Source of the DNA: Hemileia vastatrix
Lineage: Eukaryota > Basidiomycota > Pucciniomycetes > Pucciniales > Zaghouaniaceae
DNA: 64,000 bases
Assembly (NCBI GenBank): GCA_030280995.1
Contig: JASXTE010000014.1
Location: forward strand, 23,098,150-23,162,149
Direction: 5' to 3'
Position 1 is the first letter of the stretch. Each line of letters starts with the position of its first letter. The notes beneath the pieces were generated by a model. That model made no database searches and was not told where the DNA came from. It saw nothing but the letters and a program-made list of their open reading frames with translations. Both the position numbers and the translations under genes were made by a program. This document shows positions 13,292 to 22,800 of this stretch, piece after piece.

Positions 13292-14347
13292 ACAGATAAA
13301 TTTGTATTAATTAGGACTATTTCTTTGGCTACTCAAATACATAAAAATATCACATTTAAAATTTGGTGTTTTTTATGCTAGAAATGGCTTCTGTGTACTG
13401 GCCACATACTGCCTGCATTATTCCCATGTGAATAGTTTTATTTTTAGAAAATTTTGCATTTTCACACTACAATTACCCCACATTGTATGCCCACTATGGG
13501 GAAACACACTAAAATAGGTGACAGGCACTCATTTACTGTCCTTATTTAGTTAAAAGTGCATTGACCTCATTATATGCACTAATTTCATAAATAATCTCAA
13601 GATTGGTGCCAAAATTTAACTACAATGTATAAATTTACCTAAATTAGTCAAGTATATACCCACGCAAGCACCTGTTAAAGACTGCATTCAGTTACCCCAC
13701 ATCTCACATCCCTTTTTGGTTTTCTCAGTGGTTTCTCAGTCAATATTGGTCATAATTGGATGGGGATTTCATGTAGTAATTTGGAATAATGAGCCCCTTA
13801 ATTTCCACTGTTAATCCCTTTTAATATTGTGTAATAATTAGTGTTATTATTTCTTTTTTTAGTCTTTTATTTTAAGATATTACACACATATACTCTCTTT
13901 TTTTCTTATTATTGTATTTTGATGGAGAATCCCTGTTACTCCAGGATTTGGGTAGGTGATATCATTCTAATTATGTTATCAGTCATTTCTTATGTTGATT
14001 GAAAGTTTTATTATTTATAATGTGGCATCATTAGCCATGTATAGAATTGTTAAATCAGGGGGACACATTGGAGAATTATTTGGTATAAAAGAAGGGGGTT
14101 TATGTTCTTATTTTCTACATTATTTATCATTATAATTAAAACATATAACCATTAGAATTACAATACATATCAATAGTACTTTTAAAGGTTTTTAAATATT
14201 ATTTGGATTATTATATCTATTTTTCTACCCACTATAAGAATGTAACCCATTTATAATTATTGAGATTAAATTTAATGAGACCCGTATATTGAGTTATATT
14301 TTACTACTTATTGGATTTGTACTACAGTATTCATATAGGACCATTAA
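13292..14347 (+). repeat. Decayed family C LTR, main part
   Basis: It aligns throughout with the 3' two thirds of the family C LTR (for example 18,052-19,113): tggcttctgtgtactggcca, the ttaccccaca blocks, the gtataaaag promoter-like box and the tcatataggaccatta end. It is truncated on the left by element B and interrupted on the right by the inverted LTR at 14,348. It resumes at 15,624. Many differences, several CpG to TpG/CpA, mark it as old. Confidence 0.88.
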
Positions 14348-15618
14348 TGTCCTATGGTTTTCTAGAAGAAGGAGAAAAAGAGAAGAGGAAGAAGGAAAAG
14401 AGGAAAAAGAAAAAGCAATAACAACAATGATTAGACAAAACTTTGCCTGGGGAGTTAAAAAACTTATAACAAGATATTTAGGGGAGGATTTATAGTAAGT
14501 CTTTTATTCTCTCTTCTTAAGTAAAAAATACTAATATTAAGTACTCTTAAAGAAACCTTTATATATATATTTTATACTAGATTTCAGAGGCCAAAAAAGC
14601 GCCATAAGTAAAAATAATGTAAATATAACATTTTATATTAATAATAATATTAATGATAATAAAAAAAAAGTAAGTAACAAGTGGTGAGGCTACAGAGAGT
14701 TACCCAAGGCCTTTATATAGGCAAGGGCCCCTCTGAAGCGCCACATTAATGTATATACAAAGTAAGATAAAATAAAAATTATATCTAACCAATTTTGAGT
14801 AAGTGTAAGGTGAAACCCATGATGCAATTAACTAAGACAAAGAGTAAGAGCCTAAAATCCACTAAATTAATCGCAAAAAGTTAAAATAAAATTAGGGAGT
14901 AATTAAATAAGTTTGAGAAACATAAAAAAACTAATTTAATTTAAAAAATGTCTGATAACCCTTTATTTAAAAACCAATTATAAATGAATCATAAAAATGA
15001 ACTATTTTAACACATAAAAATAGTGTAATTAATTAATCTAGTATAAAACATGAGTAATTAATTATTTTAACTATTTTTATTAGTTCTATAATTATTTTAA
15101 GTTAAAGCAAGTATTTATTTTAATAAAATTACTAATTTTTAGAATAAAACATTAATATTTTATTTAATAAATTTTTTTAACTTGTTTAATACTTAGATGA
15201 AACAATTATGAGTCAAAAAAGCGACCAATCTTTATGTTTAAAAAGATATTAAAGGTATTATTTAATTTATAAATTTAGTTAATTAATTTAATTACATTAT
15301 AAGCCAATTCTATACTTATACTTATAATATATGTTTATAATTAATAAATTATTAATTTATAATTATTAAATACATGAAAATGCGCTATAATTTATAGAAT
15401 ATAACATTTATTACGCTTAATTTAAATTTATATATAATTTATATAATAATAAAATTAATCTAATATTTATTTTACTTATATTTAATAAGATACTTATATA
15501 ATTTCATTATGCAATATAATATTAAGTTATATACATAATATGCATATTTCTACACCCTCTTTTGGTTCCAGTAAATTAACATAACATTTACTGGGCTCCT
15601 GGTATAGCCTGGATGACA
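14348..15618 (-). repeat. Solo LTR of the A/B family, inverted, TSD ATTAA
   Basis: The reverse complement of this 1271-bp segment starts TGTCATCCAGGCTATACC and ends ACA, like the A and B LTRs, and includes the same gtggcgcttcagagg block. Perfect 5-bp duplications ATTAA flank it (14,343-14,347 and 15,619-15,623). No internal retroelement sequence is attached, so it is a solo LTR left by recombination. It interrupts the family C LTR relic. Confidence 0.93.
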
Positions 15619-15623
15619 ATTAA

Positions 15624-15685
15624 AATCTTCTATAAAACTGACTAATCAAGTTATTTATCTCCCTGTACTTGAACTCAGCCAGACA
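15624..15685 (+). repeat. Decayed family C LTR, 3' end after the inverted LTR
   Basis: It continues the alignment broken at 14,347 (aatcttctataaaactga ... cttgaactcagccagaca). It ends at the LTR terminus with no leader sequence following, so this LTR was solo or a 3' LTR. Confidence 0.85.
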
Positions 15686-16815
15686 AAAACTTGGGCTTAC
15701 TTAACATGAAAATGCTATTTCTTCAAACTCAATAATTGAAGAAAAAAAGTAGCAAAAAGAAACAAAAAGAAAAAAAAGAAAAAAAATTAGGGAAAACAAA
15801 GAAACAAAGAGAAAAAAGAAAAAAGAAAAAAGAAAGGAAAAATTATAAAAAAAATTAAAAAATAACAAAAAAAATTTTTTAAAATAAAAAAACAAAAAAA
15901 AAGAGAAAAAGAGAAAAATAAATTTAAGAAAAAAAAAGAAAAGAACAATAATAAAAATAAGAAATAAAGTAAATATAAAAAAAAATTAAAAATTAAAAAT
16001 TAAATTTAAATTAAAACATGGAAAAATGAAACAATGAAATTTAAAAAAATGTAAAAAATGTAAAAAGAGAACAGAGAAAAGAAGGGAAAAAAATGAGTAA
16101 AATAAATGAATAAAATAAATGAATAAAATGATAGAAAAAAGTGAAATTATGAAAAAAAAATGAAAAAAATCTCATAATATCAACAAAAATTATAAAAAAA
16201 TTATAAAAATTGCAAAAAAAATGAAAAAAATGAAAAAATGAAAAAACAAAAAAAATTATAATTAAAAAAATTATAAAATTGAATATTGAGAAAATTGAAA
16301 AAAAAATGGACAAAATGAAAAATGAAAAAACAAAAAAATTTATAATTATAAAAATTATAAAATTGAAAAAATTGAAAAAAAAATGAATTGAAAAATTATA
16401 ATAAAAAAGTGCAAAGATTATAAAAAAAATTGAAAAATCAGATAAAAAATAAGAAAAAAATAAAAAGTGGTAAAAAGAAAAAAAAATAAGAAAAAGTAAA
16501 ATAGAATAATGAAAGTGAAGTGAAATAGGAGAAAAAAACAAATAAAGAAAAAATAAAACAAAATCAAAAATAATAATAATAATATTGAAAATAACAAAAA
16601 AGGATAATATAAAAGAAAAGAAAAACAAAGCAAATTGAAATAAAAAAATTGAAATAAAAGAAACAAAAGAGATAAAAGGAAGATAAATGAAATAATGAAA
16701 AAAATGAAAAATGAAAAAATAGGAAAATATTATAAAAATTATGAAAAAAGATGAAAAAATTTAAAAAATGTAAAAAAATGAATAAAATATGTAAAAAAAT
16801 GTAAAAAATGTAACT
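15686..16815. repeat. A-rich low-complexity tract with a conserved edge
   Basis: About 45 bp of unique-looking edge (acttgggcttacttaacatg and following) is followed by more than 1 kb of A-runs broken by G, T and C (gaaaaaaatg and similar). The reverse complement of the same edge borders the T-rich tract at 62,397-62,445, so these are two copies of one repeat family in opposite orientations. The long minus-strand frames here (Phe/Ile/Leu only) are composition artefacts. Confidence 0.75.
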
Positions 16816-17667
16816 AAACTCATAATGAACTAATACTGAGCTTTACTTTGAGCTAATCTTGAGCTCTTTACCAAAAATGGATGATATATTACTGAAATCA
16901 TAGTGAGATTTTAATGAGAAATTAACATAAATGCAATAAATAGAGCTTAATAATCTGATCAACTCACAGTATTTTCTAATGAAAATTTTAAATTGAACTT
17001 GATCAATAAGAAGGCTAAAAATTAAAATATTTTTTTTAAATGTTTTAATTTTGTACTTTATTATTATTAATATTGGAAGAAATATATATAAAAATTATAC
17101 ACTCTTTTTATTGAAAATTCCTTTTAACTCATAATTTGAATCTTTAATTTTTAATTATGATAGATATCAACTGATTTTGTCTTTGATTCATACTTATAGT
17201 TTTTGATTATGCAATAAAGCTATTTTCAATATGATTAATGTTTATTTAAAACCCATCCAACCATCAAAATTATTCAAATTTCAATTCTAGAATACCATTG
17301 AAAACACACATAACTAAAGAAATAAAAGATCAGAATGTTTTTTTCTAATTTATGACTCCATTAAAGACTCTCAGAGCTTCTTTACATTAAGCACTAATAA
17401 TTGAGATTTTATTATTTGATAATATGTCTTCAAATAAGTCTACTTCTTATAATAGTATATTTTTGTTCAGTTTTTGGGCTTTTCAACTGTAAAATGATGA
17501 TAAAAATTAAAAGAAAATCAATTCCTGCCTTTTTATAGTTCTAGTTATAGCTAAACTACTAAGAAATTTCATAATATAACATTATTAAATTTAATACATA
17601 GCTGAAACTATGGAGCTTTTTTTGATATATTCTATTACCATTCCATAGGAAATTATGAGTTGGTAGA
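16816..17667. other. AT-rich intergenic segment, no gene seen
   Basis: No coding region is recognised. The first ~150 bp (taatactgagctttac...atggatgatatattactg) weakly resemble the sequence right of the palindromic element at 32,800-32,900, so it may be the edge of the same kind of repeat. Confidence 0.5.
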
Positions 17668-17672
17668 GTTAT

Positions 17673-19172
17673 TGTCAGCCTGTATATCTCCAGGACTGAG
17701 TAAAAAGTACTTATAAGTTATGTTAAACACATGAACTATACATGGGAATAATAAATAAGAGTACACAAATAGTATACATAAGTAAAATTATGATAATACA
17801 CAAAAAATGCCATTATAATACCTTATATACACGCATATATCCACCTTTTATAGGTCTTATGTACTTAATATTAAGTTGGGATATGTTAGGGTAATCTTAA
17901 GAACCTTAAGTATAAGGCTGCATAATTTTTAAGTACACTTAAAGCTGTTATATTCATTGTTTTATGAAAAAAACAAGAAATGCGCTTTATTTCACTTAAA
18001 AGTTGACTATATGCGCTATAAAATTGAGAATATCAAAATTGCGCTTTGACAGATCAATTTGGCTCATTTAGAACTATTGATTTGGCTATTTAAATGCATA
18101 AAAATAACACTTTTCAAATTTGGTGTTTTTTATGCCAGAAATGGCTTCTGTGTACTGGCCACATACTGCCTGCTTTTTTCCCGCGTGAATAGCTTCATTT
18201 TTAGCAAAGTTAGCTTTTTCACACTATAATTACCCCACATTCTACGCCCACTGTGGGGAAACACACTAAAATAGGCGACAGGCGCTTATTTAGTGTCCTA
18301 GCTTAATTAATAATGCATTGACCCTGTTTATATGCACTAATTTCATTAATAACCTCACTCTTGGCACTTTATTTCATTACCACGCTTAAATTCGCCTAAT
18401 TTTAGTCAAGGATTTACCCGTGCAAGCGCCTGCCAAGAACTGCATGTAGTTACCCCACATCTCACGCTCTTTTTTAAGTTTTTGGGTGGTTTCTCAGTCA
18501 ATTTTGGTTATTTTTGAATGGGAATTTCACGTAGTATAATGTCAGGATTAGCCCCATTATTTCTACAGTCAATCCCCCTGATTATTAAGCTATTATTAAC
18601 CTTAAAAAGTCTCCTTTAGTCCTTAATATTATTGTTTTATACGCATATACTCTCTTTTTGTCTTTTCCTTTAATTTTGATGGATTTCCCTTATTATTTCA
18701 GGATTTTGGCGGTTATTACTCTTCAAATTATGTCATGGGTCACTGGGAATGTTGATGGGAATGTCTATTAGTTGTTTAGAGGCGTGATTAACTGTGTATT
18801 GGGTGGTACATCAAGGGAATCATTGGGGAACTCAGTGTGTATAAAAGGAGGAGGTTTTTGGGTTGTATTTCTTCATTCTTTATCATTTACAATTAACCAA
18901 TATAACCAAACCAATTACAATACATATCAATTAGTACTTTTATAAGACTTTTGAATAGTATCTGAATTATAAAATCTATTTTTCTACTAACTATAAAGAT
19001 TGTAAGCCATATATAAGAATAGTGAGGATTATATTACTGAGACCTTTATATTTGATTATATTTTACAACTTAGTGGATTAAATCTACAGTATTCATATAG
19101 GACCATTGAAATCTTCTAGACAACTGACTATTCAAGCTAGTTCACGTCCTTGTACTTGACCTTAGCCTGACA
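17673..19172 (+). repeat. 5' LTR of element C1
   Basis: 1500 bp, from TGTCAGCCTGTATATCTCC to ttagcctgaca, with 6-bp inverted termini TGTCAG/CTGACA. A TATA-like box (gtgtataaaaggagg, about 18,838) lies ~330 bp before the LTR end, a plausible promoter. GCGC motifs recur near 17,991, 18,014 and 18,041 in otherwise CpG-poor DNA. Confidence 0.96.
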
Positions 19173-19840
19173 ATTGGGGGCCTTTCCTCAAGAATTCTGT
19201 TATAATCCTGGTAAGTGAAATTTTCAAGAGAAGGTGCACGTAAATAATATCCCTATAAAAATATTTGGATAATTACAACAGGTTGGGGTCACTTATATAG
19301 TGATTTTAGAAAAAGAAGCCCTGTTATATTATAAAATTGTGATATTGAATCAACAATTTTACCACTAATTTAACTTATAATTGTTATTAGTGGGTCTGTT
19401 AATAGACCAATTAAATTTGAGATCTTTGCAGATAAAATTTTTACCACTAATTTAACATATAATTGTTCTTAGTGGGAGTCTGTCAATAGACCAATTAAAT
19501 TTGTGATCTTTGCAGATGATAACCAATTAAACTGATTAATTGTTTTCTTTTAACAGGACTCTTAATCTTTTCTTTTATTGGTTTGTAAAATTCATTAAAT
19601 ATTTAGAAAGAATCATACTGACAGTTGTTTTCTTTTGAATATAAAAACACGGCTACGTATTGTAGACCAGTTAAATCAAGTGACCACATAAAAGCATATT
19701 TGACTTTTGGCACTTAAATATTCACTTCATACCAATAAGTAAGCATTAAAATTGTCTTCAGTGGTATTGATAAATACTGATAAAACTCCTTTTTGAAGTT
19801 TTCATATCTAAACTTTCAATTCTTTAAATTCCACGTAAAA
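19173..19840 (+). other. Leader of C1: candidate PBS, duplicated hairpin, candidate leader intron
   Basis: The leader starts attgggggcctttcc; tgggggcc is a possible primer-binding site, but the tRNA is not identified. An 82-bp-period tandem duplication (19,359-19,433 and 19,441-19,517) carries the inverted repeat CCACTAA...TTAGTGG in each unit. A strong donor (CTG|GTAAGT, 19,211) and a strong acceptor (tgttttcttttaacag, ending 19,556) with a CTGAT branch-like motif (19,532) define a candidate 346-nt intron. After that acceptor the first ATG is the one at 19,841. C2 has the same arrangement. Confidence 0.6.
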
Positions 19841-22800
19841 ATGTGTGACAACAATGACATTGTAAGTAATAAGGTAAAACCTTATAACTTAAGACCTAGA
19901 GCTGAAAGACCTGTTACAGGACATTCAAATGGAGGGCCAGGACTCTCCCATAATAAACAACACTCCGTCAATGTCTCTGGAGGAAAGGGAAAAGCTTCTA
20001 AAGCAGGTTTCAATAAAGAAATCAAAAAATACATTACAAGAACAAGTTCACTCCCTATCCACCCTAATGAACACCTTGACAGTAAGAGTCAACAATATAG
20101 TGGACCAGATCAACAATCTGGAAAAGAGAGCAGCTCAAGGTTTCATAGAAGTCAACCAAGCTCTAGTGGACATAAAGACTCAACCACCAACAGTAGCAAC
20201 CAACAATTCCATAGCAACACCTCCAGCCCAAGAGGAGGACCAAAAAATTACAGTAAGCAAATGGAAATGGGATTGGTACGCCCAAAACTACAACAATCCT
20301 CAACAGCAGGGCTCCAGCAGTCACCCTTACAGGGGAAAGGCAAGGAGAGGCAGAGGAAGTGGGATAAGACCTTGGTAAGTCATCCAACTTCTTATGATCA
20401 ATTATATCAACCTGACAATAAATTACTTATAGGTAATGAAATTGATAAGGAAATATTGGATATTATTGATAAGGATTTAAAGGATTATTCATTTGAACAG
20501 AATATTTTAAACTTGTCTTTACATGAGGACAATGTAAATAGTTTTATGGATCACCAGGAAAATACTATTAATATAAAAATTGAACCAAATGAATTAAATC
20601 TTGACCCTGAAAATGAGTCTTCTGAATTGGACACGGAAAAAATAGAATATTTTTTAAAAGAGAATCCAATGGAATCAAAAATAATAAGTAAATTATTATT
20701 GAGAATTGAAAAATTGGAAGAGTTTTCAAAAGAGTCAGACATTAATACAGAAAATGTATTATTGCAGCTAACACAATCATTGAGTACCACAGCCAATAGA
20801 TTAAAAATTATTGAAAATTCAAATAATGAATTAATCAATGAGAATAAAAGATTAAAATCTGAGATTAGAAATTTAGAAAGTAAATTAGAACACTCTCAGA
20901 ATATTATGGCTACCATAGAGGGACGTGTAAAATTGTCTTTTTCAAATGTAAATGATACTTTGACTCAAGTACCTGTAATAAAAGATAGGTTACAAAGGGT
21001 AGAAATTGAAGTAGCTAACATTTTGAAAAATACTGAAACAATAAAGGATAAGACTTCTTATGTAGAAAGAGTACCAGGTTTTATGAAACACTCTGAGGAT
21101 AAACCAATGATAGAACATGAACATAGTGTCATAGGCTCTGAGAATATAAAATCAGTAAAAGATGAAATAAATGATCATCTTTCTAAAGTAAGTGAATTAC
21201 TCAATATTCCTCAGGTTAGGGAAGCAAAAACTAGCCAAAAGAACTGGCCTAAGTTAGATCAGTACCCTTCTTTTGACGGGGATTCAAAATCTGATTGGCA
21301 ACAATTCATACAAAGAATTGATAACTTAAAATTTTCATACAAATTACCTGATGAAGAAATTACTTCAAAGTTAATATCTTTATTTACAGATGTGGCCTTA
21401 TTATGGTTTGAATCTGTATTGAGTGAGGGAATTAATTACTCCTGGAATGAATGGAAGGCACTAATTGAAAGGCAATTTGGTGGCCCAAAATTTAGAATCA
21501 CTCAACAAAGACTGTATGAAAGGGCCAAATATAATCCAAATGCTGGAGATAAACCCATGGTCTTCTTAATGAATTTAATAAAAATCATGAAAGCTATGGA
21601 TCCAAAAATGGATTATGAAGAGTGGAAAGAAAAAATAATATACAAGTTGCCTATATCAGTTAGAGACATTATTGTAGCTAGAACTGAAACTGTCAGAGAC
21701 ACCTCTGGATTCATCAATATATGCAATGAGATATTATTAAACCACAAATATGAAACCAAGTATAGTAATTACAGACAAAGTGTTGAAGTGGTAAAACCTA
21801 CTACAAGTAAGTTACCAGTGGAAAAGAAAAAACCTTCAGCTCCCCTTGTCCCTAAGAGACAAGAAAATAACACTTGTTACAAATGTAATGAACCTTGGGT
21901 TAAAGGTCACACGTGTAAGAAAAGAATAAATGTTATTGAAACCTCACAGAATTCTGAACCTAGTAATCATGAAGATGAGAATGTGGAATCCAGTGAGGAT
22001 TGCAAGAGTAACATATCTTACAGTGATGATGAAAATGAGATATTTGTATTAGAACAGGATATAATGTTCCTGAATGATGCTATACCTCATACAGACACAT
22101 CTTTAACTTCCATAGAGGAAGCTGAAATAATTAGAGATGTATCTCATGATACTTACAAAATAACACCTATCAGAGCACCTGTTATCATATGTGGAAAAGA
22201 AATGAATGCCATTCTTGACACTGGGGCTGCAGGTAGCGTAGTTTCACTTAATGCATTAATGAAACTTGATAGTAAGTACCAGGAAAAACTAGAACCTGTT
22301 CAGACAAAGAACTGGAGGGGTTTTGGTTCAGTATTAAATCCAATTGGCAAATACAAAACTGCTGTATTCTTTAAATATAATAATGGATATGTTAGAGCAG
22401 TTTGTGAATTTGTAATAATGGATAATAATAATTGTAGTGATTGGTTTATTATTGGCAATGATTTATTGACGAAATTTGGCATTAAACTAGATCCTGCAAA
22501 CAGTTGTTTCACCATAGGGGTAAATGGTAAAAGGAAATTCAAAATATGTTCTGAAAATTCAGTATATTCCATCTCTCCTAGAGAAGAACAACTGCAAGGA
22601 GGAAGAACCACCAATGAAGTGGGTGAATTGGAAAATGAAATCCAAAAGGCCTCTTTCAGTCCTAAACTCTCAAATATTGAACAAGAAGATATTGTGAGAT
22701 TGATTAAATCATATCCTATGGCATTTGCTCATGGCTCAAATGAACTAGGATTGGTCAAAAACCATGAGATGAAAATCTCTTTAAGCTGTGATCTGGATAA

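Noticed and set aside
16041..16666. 195-codon minus-strand Phe/Ile frame
   Set aside because: Composition artefact of the A-rich tract.
20375..20541. A second intron from the short-frame stop to AAATAG at 20,541 that would restore the pol frame
   Set aside because: The phase works (167 nt) but the acceptor context is poor, other acceptors in this region are out of phase, and B shows no clear equivalent, so it stays unsupported.
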